In this document: positions 32,922 through 42,419 of the stretch, one piece after another
Layout of the letters: each line of letters begins with the position of its first letter
Position numbering within the stretch: position 1 is the stretch's first letter
Source: Succinivibrio sp.
GTDB lineage: Bacteria; Pseudomonadota; Gammaproteobacteria; Enterobacterales; Succinivibrionaceae
DNA length: 47,423 bases
Direction: 5' to 3'
Assembly (NCBI GenBank): GCA_017469335.1
Contig: JAFUGP010000138.1
Location: 1 to 47,423, forward strand
The notes under the pieces: model-generated
Seen by the model: only the letters and a program-made list of their open reading frames with translations
Told to the model about the DNA's origin: nothing
Database searches by the model: none
Made by a program: the position numbers and the translations under genes

Positions 32922-34277
32922 ATGAAACGTTTTATCCGCTGGCTGGCGATCGTGCTGATTGCCTTTTTGGTACTGTGTGTGGCCGGTATGTTTGCCGCCG
33001 GGTATATCGTTGACCGCAAAACCGATGCCATGCTGGGCAAGCTCAGCTCCAAGGTCGCGGGACTGCAGCTGAGAAACCGCTTTACCTCCAGCACACCCAC
33101 GGCGCGCAACGGGCGTTTTTTCTGGAATTATGAGGTGCAGGGCGGTGAGCTTTTGGGGGTGGACCACCTCAGCGGCGAGGTGGATTACACCATCACTTTC
33201 GGGGCCCTGCAGGCCGATATCGAATTCAAGCGGGTACCCGGCAGCGGCAATTTCGATGAGATCTGCGCCAGGCTGGGGCTGCCACCGGTGAACTACCGCG
33301 GCAAGGTGGTGGCCTCGTTGCGCTCTTTGGGGGTGCACGGTGAGATTGAAGGCGATCCGCTGGAACTCAAGGTACAGGACGGCCGCTGCGAGATAGGACC
33401 GAGCAAGGTGGAGTTCAGCACCAAGACCATGAAAAAGGCAGATGTGCTGTTGAAGGTGAGCTCAGTCAACTGCCGCGGCGAGGCCGTGTATGCCACCAGG
33501 CCCTCCTATCTGGTGAGCTTAGAGGATTTGCAGGTGAGCGCCAGACCGGTGATAGATCGTCATAAGGCGAGCATCGATGCCCTCAGTGTGGCCTTAAAGA
33601 GCCTGACTGCCGAGGCCTCCACTTTGTACCTCATCGGTTTTGCGCCCGGCGATGAGGTGCGCGATCCGACCTTGCGCGATGCCTTCAAGTTTTTAAATCT
33701 CAAGCTGGACCTCAGCCAGTCCCCCGTCGATGAACGGCAGCGCAGCGCGGTGACAGTGCGCAGCCAGGGTGACTTTCATTTTGCCGTGCCGCGGCTCAAA
33801 GAGGGACAATTCCAGGATTTTTACGAGATCAATCACGCCAAGCTGGACTTCAATTTCGGCCGTGCCGATTTCAAGGGGCTGTTGAAGCTGCTCTCCCATG
33901 ACGCACTCGAACACAAAGAACAGCTCGCGGACTGCTTATCCGATCCACTGGACTTCAAGTTAAATCAGCTTTATCTGGAAAGCGGCCCCTCTCCTAAGGA
34001 TAAGGCCCTGGAACTGCAGGGGATCATGAGCGCTTCCTTAGAACGGGAGACACTGCGCCCCCAGCGGCTGGAGGCCTCCTTTGACATCAAGGCGGGGCGC
34101 TTGTTGGTGCAGAGCCTCATTGAAGGTCACTACCAAGCGCAGCTTGACGATCTCATCCACCGCAAGGCCGTCTTGGAGAGCGAGCACGACTACTCCACCA
34201 AACTGGTGTTCAAGGATGGTGAGCTGACCCTAAACGGTGTGGTGCCGGGTGCTCTTGAGGAGGAACCCGCGCTTTAG
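32922..34277 (+). CDS. DUF945 (YdgA-like) family protein
   Basis: Membrane-anchored protein of the DUF945 family, whose E. coli members are YdgA and YihF; function is not established. The 451-residue protein has one N-terminal membrane segment (about residues 6-30) and a long beta-rich part that is probably periplasmic. GRFFWNYEV and ARLGLPP are visible family-like elements near the start. AGAGAGG precedes the ATG. It follows tyrA by 14 bp, so mlaA-tyrA-DUF945 form one transcription unit. Its last 48 bp overlap the end of the convergent gene at 34230. Confidence 0.75.
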   Translation: MKRFIRWLAIVLIAFLVLCVAGMFAAGYIVDRKTDAMLGKLSSKVAGLQLRNRFTSSTPTARNGRFFWNYEVQGGELLGVDHLSGEVDYTITFGALQADIEFKRVPGSGNFDEICARLGLPPVNYRGKVVASLRSLGVHGEIEGDPLELKVQDGRCEIGPSKVEFSTKTMKKADVLLKVSSVNCRGEAVYATRPSYLVSLEDLQVSARPVIDRHKASIDALSVALKSLTAEASTLYLIGFAPGDEVRDPTLRDAFKFLNLKLDLSQSPVDERQRSAVTVRSQGDFHFAVPRLKEGQFQDFYEINHAKLDFNFGRADFKGLLKLLSHDALEHKEQLADCLSDPLDFKLNQLYLESGPSPKDKALELQGIMSASLERETLRPQRLEASFDIKAGRLLVQSLIEGHYQAQLDDLIHRKAVLESEHDYSTKLVFKDGELTLNGVVPGALEEEPAL

Positions 34278-35075
34278 AGGCACTGAGCGCAGCTGGGCCA
34301 GACAGGCCGCGCCCAGCGCTGCCACTGCGGTAAAGCCCGTGGCGATGGCGCCGCCCTCCCACGAGCCGGTATAGCGCTGTGAGAGCACCAGCAGACAGGG
34401 GCCGGCGGCCACCGTAAGGCACAAAGGCAGGATAAGCCTGGCGCGTCCGGCGGCGCGGTTGGGGGAGTTGTGGCGGGCCTCGTCCACCCCGAAGGAGAGC
34501 TTTCTGAGGCCACGGCTTTTATAGAGGGGTCCGTCGATGAGTACCGGCAGGGCAGTCAGGCGCACAAAACATTTGCGCAGTCTGCACAATGCCGGGAAAG
34601 CCTGGTCAAGATGAACTTCAACCTTAAGCTTTAGCAGTGCGTTGCATCCTAAGGAGGCTGCGTGTTCACACAGGGCGCTTAAGGCTTCCTCAATGCTGGC
34701 ACCTTCACCTGCGGCCAGCACTCCCTTGGGCTGCCACAGCAGCTTATGCTGCGGGATCTCCCCCTCGGCGGTGCAGGGCAGGGCGCTCTCTGAGAGCGGG
34801 GCGGACTTACACTCGCGCAGCAGGCAGCGTCCGGTAGCAAGCCAGGTGGGATCCTCGGTTACGTCAATTTCGCAGCTCAGGCCGGCAGGATTTTGCTCCG
34901 GCAGGGCTGCGGACTGAGCGTTCTCGATGAGATAAACCCCGCCTGAGGAGAAGGCGAACAGACCGCGCTCATTGCGCCCGATGATCAGACCCTGCACTTT
35001 GTACCTCGCTGTGAATGGTCTGCCCGTTATCTTGGGGGCAGACAAAACCTTATTTTGTGAGCATGATACGCTCAT
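34230..35075 (-). CDS. Unrecognised protein with two C-terminal membrane segments
   Basis: I do not recognise this 281-residue protein. The soluble part (about 1-205) contains EALSALCEHAASLGCNALLKLKVEV (given in outline: a helix followed by LGCNALLKLKV), which recalls the LGANAVVGVRF pattern of YbjQ/DUF74-type heavy-metal-binding domains, a weak match. Many cysteines are spread through the chain (about 11). Two hydrophobic segments lie near residues 216-235 and 244-264, and a short basic tail follows. Start at 35075 has GGGAG close before the ATG; longer starts lack this. The 3-prime end overlaps the DUF945 gene by 48 bp. It is transcribed away from pseI, with a 97-bp gap between start codons. 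Confidence 0.6.
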   Translation of the reverse strand: MSVSCSQNKVLSAPKITGRPFTARYKVQGLIIGRNERGLFAFSSGGVYLIENAQSAALPEQNPAGLSCEIDVTEDPTWLATGRCLLRECKSAPLSESALPCTAEGEIPQHKLLWQPKGVLAAGEGASIEEALSALCEHAASLGCNALLKLKVEVHLDQAFPALCRLRKCFVRLTALPVLIDGPLYKSRGLRKLSFGVDEARHNSPNRAAGRARLILPLCLTVAAGPCLLVLSQRYTGSWEGGAIATGFTAVAALGAACLAQLRSVPLKRGFLLKSTRHHTV

Positions 35076-35172
35076 TGTCTCCCGCAAAAGCCGATCGTGA
35101 CAGCAGGAAGTGCGATTCTTGCTAGAATCGGATGAGTTTGTTGAAAAATTGCGGACAACACGGAGTATTGAC

Positions 35173-36192
35173 ATGACAGAAAATGTGAGCCGGCCGCAGA
35201 TTGTGGCCGAACTCTCGGGTAATCACGAAGGGGACATCAACCGGGCCTTGGCGCTCATGGATCTGGCCGTAGAGTGCGGGGCCGACGCCGTCAAGATCCA
35301 GACTTACACCGAGGACTCCCTGACCATCGATTCTAAGCGGCCCGAGTTTCAGATCACCGCAGGGTTGTGGCGCGGGCAGAGCCTTTATGAGCTCTATAAG
35401 CGTGCCAAGACACCGCGCGAGTGGATGAAACCACTCTTTGCCCACGCCAGAGAGCGCGGTATCCTGCTGTTCAGTTCACCCTTCAGCGCCGCGGATGTGG
35501 AGGTTTTGGAGGAGGCCGGCTGTCCGGTGTACAAAATTGCCTCCTATGAACTCAACGATGTGGATCTCATCGCGCTGTGCGCCTCCACCGGCAAGCCCAT
35601 GGTGCTCTCCACGGGCCTGGCGGAGCTTGAGGAAATTGACCGGGCGGTAGAGCTGGTGGTCAAGGGACGCTGCCCTGACTACACGCTATTGCACTGCGAG
35701 AGCCGTTACCCTGCCGATCCCACCCTTTTTAATCTGCGCACCATACCCTTCTTCAAACAGCGCTACGGCTGCAAGGCAGGGCTCTCCAATCACGCCCTGG
35801 GCGATGTGTTGGACGTGGCGGCCACCGCGCTGGGAGCGGATATGATAGAAAAGCACTTTACCGATGACCGCTCCCGCGGCAGTGTGGACAGTGCCTTTTC
35901 CATGGAGCCTGACGATTTGCGCGCGCTGGTGGCCGACACCGCGGCGGTGGCAGCCTCCTTAGGACGCAGCGGGGTGTTTTTAAAAGAGGACGAATACCCT
36001 TTGCGCAACGGAAGGCGCAGTGTGTACCTGGTAAAAGATCTAAAAGAAGGCGAGAGTCTTACTAGGGAGCATGTGAAGGTGATCAGGCCGGGACTGGGAC
36101 TTGAGCCTTACAGACTCGCCGGTTTGCTGGGGCATAAGGCCAAAAGCGCCCTGAAGGCACCGCTGCCGCTTGAGGAGAGTATGTTTGAGTAA
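35173..36192 (+). CDS. pseI: Pseudaminic acid synthase-type sialic acid synthase (PseI/NeuB family)
   Basis: Condenses phosphoenolpyruvate with a six-carbon amino sugar to make a nonulosonic acid. The 339-residue protein has the NeuB TIM-barrel (VAELSGNHEGD, ADAVKIQTYT, YKIASYELND, LSTGLAE, GLSNHALGD, EKHFTDDR) and a C-terminal SAF domain (from about residue 280). The segment GLWRGQSLYELYKRAKTPREW closely follows Campylobacter PseI rather than NeuB, favouring pseudaminic acid. Start at 35173 has GGAG nine bases upstream. No other pse, neu or leg gene is nearby; in motile bacteria pseudaminic acid decorates flagellin. Legionaminic acid synthesis is the alternative. Confidence 0.85.
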   Translation: MTENVSRPQIVAELSGNHEGDINRALALMDLAVECGADAVKIQTYTEDSLTIDSKRPEFQITAGLWRGQSLYELYKRAKTPREWMKPLFAHARERGILLFSSPFSAADVEVLEEAGCPVYKIASYELNDVDLIALCASTGKPMVLSTGLAELEEIDRAVELVVKGRCPDYTLLHCESRYPADPTLFNLRTIPFFKQRYGCKAGLSNHALGDVLDVAATALGADMIEKHFTDDRSRGSVDSAFSMEPDDLRALVADTAAVAASLGRSGVFLKEDEYPLRNGRRSVYLVKDLKEGESLTREHVKVIRPGLGLEPYRLAGLLGHKAKSALKAPLPLEESMFE

Positions 36193-36237
36193 CAAGGGGC
36201 AGACCCAAGACCCCGTTCCTGTGGACCGAGGGCAAAC

Positions 36238-36273
36238 AAAAACGGCATCATCGCCTGACGATGGTGCCGTTTT
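36238..36273. terminator. Two-way terminator between pseI and gapA
   Basis: AAAAACGGCATCATCG (36238-36253) pairs with CGATGGTGCCGTTTT (36259-36273) around CCTGA, with one mismatched pair. The A-run and T-run suit both convergent genes. Confidence 0.85.
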
Positions 36274-36315
36274 CTAGGTGGACCCTCTTAGATATGCAGA
36301 GGATCTCAGGGCAGA

Positions 36316-37906
<1,591 letters not shown>

Positions 37907-40111
37907 ATGACCGAATCTGAACTGCAAGAGCTGGCCGACGAGCGGGGGGTGGCCAGAGAGTACATCGACGTCAGAAACGAGCTTGTGACCATTGAGCCTC
38001 AAAGCCGGCTCAATGCCCTTAAGATCATGGGCTATGACCTCGATAATCCCGCCGAGCTGGCCAAGGTTCTTCAAGCCGAAGAAGCCCGTCCCTACAGCGA
38101 AATTCTCGACCCCGTGACGGTGCTGCGCGACGGTGAGCCGCGCTTTTTCCTGTTGCGCAGCCGGGCCTCGCTCTCCGAGGAGGCCGAGCTGTCCTTGAGC
38201 TTCGAGCTGGAGGATGGCACGCGGCTGACCCGTCAGCTGCCGCTGTACCAGGCCGAGATCGCCGAATATCATGAGGTGGAGGGGGTGGAGTACGATGTCC
38301 GCCGCGTCTACTTAGAGGAGGATCTGCCCTACGGCTATCACTCCGTCAGTGCCGTGATCAGAGACGGTTACAATGTCTTCAATTCCATCAAATCCTCGCT
38401 TATCATCACTCCGTTGAAGGCCTACATGCCCGATGATCTGGCCCAGGGGCGCAGGCTGTGGGGGGTGAGCGTGCAGCTGTATGCGGTGCGCTCTCGCCGC
38501 AACTGGGGCATGGGTGACTTTGACGATCTCAAATCCCTGCTGCACGAACTCTCGCGCTGCGGCGGACAGTTCGTGGGTTTAAACCCCATGCACGCGGGCT
38601 ATCCCAACAACCCCGATCCCAATGCGGTCAGCCCTTACTCTCCTTCCTCCAGACGCTGGCTTAACATTGCCTACATCAGCGTACCGGCCGTGCCCGAGTA
38701 CAACGAGTGCCCCGAGGCCGTGGATCTGGTCAACTCCCAGGCGGTGCAGCAGAAGATCAAGGCACTGCGCGATCGCGAGTATGTGGACTATCGCGGCGTC
38801 ATCGAACTCAAACTCAAGGTGCTGCGGGTGATCTTCGACAAGATGAAGGTCGATGACCGCCGTTCCACCCGGGGCAAGAAGTTTCTGGAATTCATCGAAC
38901 AGGGCGGCCGCTCGCTGTTGGACATGGCCACCTTTGATGCCCTGCAGGAGTTTTTTGTCAAACAGGGCAAGGCCGCGGCCAGCTGGATGGATTTTCCGCG
39001 CGAGTACCAGAAGGCCTCGCAGCCTTTCGTGGAGGTATGGCGCAAAGAACACAGTGACGACGTGCGCTTTTACTGCTATCTGCAGTTTCTGGCCGCCGAG
39101 CAGCTGCAGCAGGCCTACGAGCAGGCCGGCGCGGACGGTCTTATAGTCGGCACCTACCGCGATCTGGCGGTGGGCGTGCCCTCGGGGTCCTGCGATGTGT
39201 GGAGCGATGAGTTCGACGTGTTCAGGGCCAAAGGCGAGGTGGGCGCTCCGCCCGATCCGTTAGGCCCGCTGGGGCAGGCCTGGGGGCTCTCGCCCATGGA
39301 CCCCACCGCGCTCAAACGCTGTGGCTACAAGCCCCTAATCGATCTCTACCGGGCCAACATGCGCTCCTGCGGGGCCTTGCGCATCGACCATGCCGCAGGC
39401 CTCTACCGCTTCTGGTGGATCATGTTGGGACAGCCGGCCAAGACCGGTGCCTATGTGCAGACACCGCTGCATGATTTGCTGGGCATCATCGCGCTGGAGT
39501 CCTGGCGTAACCGCTGTCTCATCATCTGCGAAGACTTGGGTACCATTCCCATGGAACTGAGGGAGGCCCTGCTCGAATGCGGCGCCCTGTCTTACAAGAT
39601 CTTCTTCAACGAGCGTTCCTACGACGGCGGCTTCATCGATCCCAAGCTCTACGTCCCCGTTTCCATGGCGGCCCTTACCACTCATGACATGCCCACCATC
39701 AAAGGTTGGTGGGAGGATCGCGATCTCATCGACGGCGTGAGTTTGGGCATCTATACCCAGGAGCAGTGCGACGCCCTGCGTGAGGAGCGCCGCATCGCCA
39801 AACAGCGCATGTTCGACAGCATGCACTACCTCGGTTCGCTGGACTCCTCCTTCCCCAGCGATCCCTCCCAGGTGCCGTTCTCGCCGCAGCTGGTGCGGGC
39901 GCTGCAGGTGCATGTGTGCCGCAGCAGCTGTCTTTTGTACAGTTCGCAGCTGGAAGATTGGATTGGGGTTGAGAAGCCTGTCAATGTGCCGGGCACCATG
40001 TCGGAGTATCCTAACTGGAAACGCAAGCTGACCATGGACCTGGAAGACATATTCACCAACGACTATGTCAAGGACCTGACCTCTGCCATGACGGCAGCCA
40101 GAAATGAATAA
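37907..40111 (+). CDS. malQ: 4-alpha-glucanotransferase MalQ (amylomaltase)
   Basis: Transfers alpha-1,4-glucan segments between maltodextrins and frees glucose; GH77, cytosolic. The 734-residue protein (E. coli 694) has an N-terminal extra domain (about 1-170) of the proteobacterial type, then the GH77 barrel: AVSPYSPSSRRWLN, ALRIDHAAGLYRFWW with the nucleophile Asp, IICEDLGTIP with the acid/base Glu, and TTHDMPT with the third Asp. AGAAGG precedes the ATG. It starts the malQ-glgB-glgX run; glgB follows by 20 bp. Confidence 0.95.
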   Translation: MTESELQELADERGVAREYIDVRNELVTIEPQSRLNALKIMGYDLDNPAELAKVLQAEEARPYSEILDPVTVLRDGEPRFFLLRSRASLSEEAELSLSFELEDGTRLTRQLPLYQAEIAEYHEVEGVEYDVRRVYLEEDLPYGYHSVSAVIRDGYNVFNSIKSSLIITPLKAYMPDDLAQGRRLWGVSVQLYAVRSRRNWGMGDFDDLKSLLHELSRCGGQFVGLNPMHAGYPNNPDPNAVSPYSPSSRRWLNIAYISVPAVPEYNECPEAVDLVNSQAVQQKIKALRDREYVDYRGVIELKLKVLRVIFDKMKVDDRRSTRGKKFLEFIEQGGRSLLDMATFDALQEFFVKQGKAAASWMDFPREYQKASQPFVEVWRKEHSDDVRFYCYLQFLAAEQLQQAYEQAGADGLIVGTYRDLAVGVPSGSCDVWSDEFDVFRAKGEVGAPPDPLGPLGQAWGLSPMDPTALKRCGYKPLIDLYRANMRSCGALRIDHAAGLYRFWWIMLGQPAKTGAYVQTPLHDLLGIIALESWRNRCLIICEDLGTIPMELREALLECGALSYKIFFNERSYDGGFIDPKLYVPVSMAALTTHDMPTIKGWWEDRDLIDGVSLGIYTQEQCDALREERRIAKQRMFDSMHYLGSLDSSFPSDPSQVPFSPQLVRALQVHVCRSSCLLYSSQLEDWIGVEKPVNVPGTMSEYPNWKRKLTMDLEDIFTNDYVKDLTSAMTAARNE

Positions 40112-40131
40112 CAACCTTAAAGGAGTTAATT

Positions 40132-42315
40132 ATGTTAATTGATGAACTTAATAACGCCCGTCTGATCAGGCCCTTTGAAGTGCTGGGCCTGCAGCCTGAC
40201 CGTGAGAGCGGCTCTGGACATGTGCTCAGAGCCTGGCTGCCGGGCGCCCGCGCCGTCAAGGCGTTAACCTTAAAGGGCAAGGAGATTGGCGAACTCAAGC
40301 AGGTGGAAGGCGATGGTCTGTTTGAACTGCACCTGGACAAGGTCAAAGAGCCCTTCCACTACAAGTTCTCGGTTACTTATCAGGACTCGCAGCTGGACAT
40401 CATCGATCCCTATCAGTTCCGTGACGAGGCCTACTACGGCCTCAACACCATGAACGAGGATCCGGCCAATATCTACAAGACCTTGGGTGCCCAGCTCATC
40501 GAGGTTGAGGTGGACGGTGTCAAGGTCACCGGCACCAAGTTTGCCGTATATGCGCCTTCGGCCACCTGCGTGTCGGTCATCGGCGATTTCAACTTCTGGG
40601 ACGGCCGCCGTCATCCCATGGCCCGCAGTCTTCTGGGCCACTGGGTGCTGTTTGTTCCCGGACTGGGTGCGGGGCTGCGCTATAAGTTCGAGATCAAGGA
40701 TCCGCAGGGCAACCGTCTGCCGCACAAGGCCGATCCGGTGGGTTTCTATCACGAGCAGTATCCGTCCTTTGCCTCCATTATCAGCGATCAGCACTCCTAT
40801 ACCTGGCATGATCAGGCCTGGCAGAAGTCCCAGCTCAACAACAAGTTGGAGCAGCCGCTGTCCATTTACGAGCTGCACTTCGGATCCTGGCGCCGCGACG
40901 GCGAGGGCAAGCCGCTCTCCTACCGGGCCATGGCCAAGGAACTCATGGAATACGTCAAGGCCATGGGCTATACCCATATCGAGCTCATGCCGATCATGGA
41001 GCACCCGTTCTCGGGGTCCTGGGGCTATCAGCCCACCGGTTTGTTCGCGCCCACCAGCCGTTACGGCACCATCGATGACTTCAAGTATTTCGTCGATACC
41101 ATGCACCAGAACGGCATCGGCGTGATCCTAGACTGGGTGCCGGCGCATTTCCCCACCGATGCCTTCGGTCTGGCCCGCTTTGACGGCACCTGTCTGTACG
41201 AGTATGAGGACCCGCGTCGCGGCTGGCATCCGGACTGGAACTCCCTCATCTACGACTTCGGCCGTGACACCGTGCGCCGCTTCCTTATTGCCTCGGCTCT
41301 GATCTGGCTTGACTACTACCATATCGACGGCCTGCGCGTTGATGCCGTGGCTTCCATGCTGTACTGGGATTACTCCCGCAAGGCCGGCGAGTGGGTGCCC
41401 AACGTCGACGGCGGCAACATCAACTACGAGGCGGTGAGCTTCATCAAGTGGTTCAACGAGGAAGTCTACAAGAAGTATCCGCACGCCATGACCATCGCCG
41501 AGGAGTCCACCGCCTTCACCGGTGTGTCCCGTCCGACCTTCACCGGCGGTCTGGGCTTTGGGTTCAAGTGGAACATGGGCTGGATGCACGATTCGCTGCA
41601 GTACATGAGCACCGATCCCTTCTTCCGCAAATATCACCACGGCGAGATGTCCTTCTCGATGATTTACGCCTACAACGAGAACTTCATCCTCTCCATCTCC
41701 CATGACGAGGTCACTCACGGCAAGCACTCGCTGCTCTACAAGATGCCGGGCGACGAGTGGCAGCAGGCGGCCAATCTCAGGGCCTACCTGTCCTTCCAGT
41801 ACGCTCACCCGGGCAAGAAGCTCAACTTCATGGGCACCGAGTTCGGCCAGACCTCGGAGTGGAACGTGGACTCGCAGCTTGACTGGTGGCTGCTCAAGTT
41901 TGACAAGCACCGCGGCGTGCACAAGCTCATCCGCGATCTGAACGAACTCTACCGCAAGCAGCCGGCGCTGTGGCGCAATGACTACGATCCCAAGTGCTTC
42001 TACTGGCTCGATGTCAACGACGCCGACCACAGCGTGTTCGCCATGCTGCGCAGTCTGCCGGAGGAAGATGATGAGATCATCGCGGTGGCCAACTTCACCC
42101 CGGTGCCGTACATCGCCTATCGCCTGGGTGTGCCGAAGCCGGGCACCTACGAGGTGATTTTCAACTCCGACGACAAGCAGTACTGGGGCTCGGGCTACGG
42201 TACCGGCAATGAGGACAAGGTGGCCAGCAACATCTCCTGGCAGAATCAGTACCATTCCATTGTGCTGGATCTGCCGCCTCTGGCGACCATCCTCGTCAAG
42301 AGAGTCAAGAAATAG
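40132..42315 (+). CDS. glgB: 1,4-alpha-glucan branching enzyme GlgB
   Basis: Makes alpha-1,6 branches in glycogen; GH13_9. The 727-residue protein matches E. coli length (728): an N-terminal carbohydrate-binding part (about 1-110), a CBM48 domain (about 115-220), the catalytic barrel with GLRVDAVASMLY (nucleophile Asp), TIAEEST (acid/base Glu) and LSISHDEVTHGK (third Asp), and a C-terminal beta domain. AAGGAG lies before the ATG. It shares a transcript with malQ by spacing. Tandem hairpins follow its stop. Confidence 0.97.
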   Translation: MLIDELNNARLIRPFEVLGLQPDRESGSGHVLRAWLPGARAVKALTLKGKEIGELKQVEGDGLFELHLDKVKEPFHYKFSVTYQDSQLDIIDPYQFRDEAYYGLNTMNEDPANIYKTLGAQLIEVEVDGVKVTGTKFAVYAPSATCVSVIGDFNFWDGRRHPMARSLLGHWVLFVPGLGAGLRYKFEIKDPQGNRLPHKADPVGFYHEQYPSFASIISDQHSYTWHDQAWQKSQLNNKLEQPLSIYELHFGSWRRDGEGKPLSYRAMAKELMEYVKAMGYTHIELMPIMEHPFSGSWGYQPTGLFAPTSRYGTIDDFKYFVDTMHQNGIGVILDWVPAHFPTDAFGLARFDGTCLYEYEDPRRGWHPDWNSLIYDFGRDTVRRFLIASALIWLDYYHIDGLRVDAVASMLYWDYSRKAGEWVPNVDGGNINYEAVSFIKWFNEEVYKKYPHAMTIAEESTAFTGVSRPTFTGGLGFGFKWNMGWMHDSLQYMSTDPFFRKYHHGEMSFSMIYAYNENFILSISHDEVTHGKHSLLYKMPGDEWQQAANLRAYLSFQYAHPGKKLNFMGTEFGQTSEWNVDSQLDWWLLKFDKHRGVHKLIRDLNELYRKQPALWRNDYDPKCFYWLDVNDADHSVFAMLRSLPEEDDEIIAVANFTPVPYIAYRLGVPKPGTYEVIFNSDDKQYWGSGYGTGNEDKVASNISWQNQYHSIVLDLPPLATILVKRVKK

Positions 42316-42327
42316 ACTTACCGTTAT

Positions 42328-42348
42328 AAGGGCCCGCAAGGGCCCTTT
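42328..42348 (+). terminator. GC-rich hairpin with GCAA loop after glgB
   Basis: AAGGGCCC (42328-42335) and GGGCCCTT (42340-42347) form a perfect 8-bp stem closed by GCAA, a stable GNRA tetraloop. Only three T follow, so it may protect the malQ-glgB mRNA end rather than stop transcription fully. Confidence 0.55.
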
Positions 42349-42354
42349 GCGACA

Positions 42355-42389
42355 GAGCCTCAGGCGTTCCGCTCCCGAGGCTCATTTTT
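42355..42389 (+). terminator. Second hairpin with T-run before glgX
   Basis: GAGCCTC (42355-42361) and GAGGCTC (42377-42383) pair around a 15-base loop, followed by ATTTTT. It lies 30 bp before glgX, so glgX may depend on readthrough or its own promoter. Confidence 0.55.
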
Positions 42390-42419
42390 CCTTTTTCGCC
42401 TGCGCTAAGGAGTCCTGTT

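Noticed and set aside
41128-42339. 403-codon open frame antisense to glgB
   Set aside because: It mirrors the glgB frame in GC-rich DNA, has repetitive Val/His/Leu-rich composition and no family likeness; glgB is certain.
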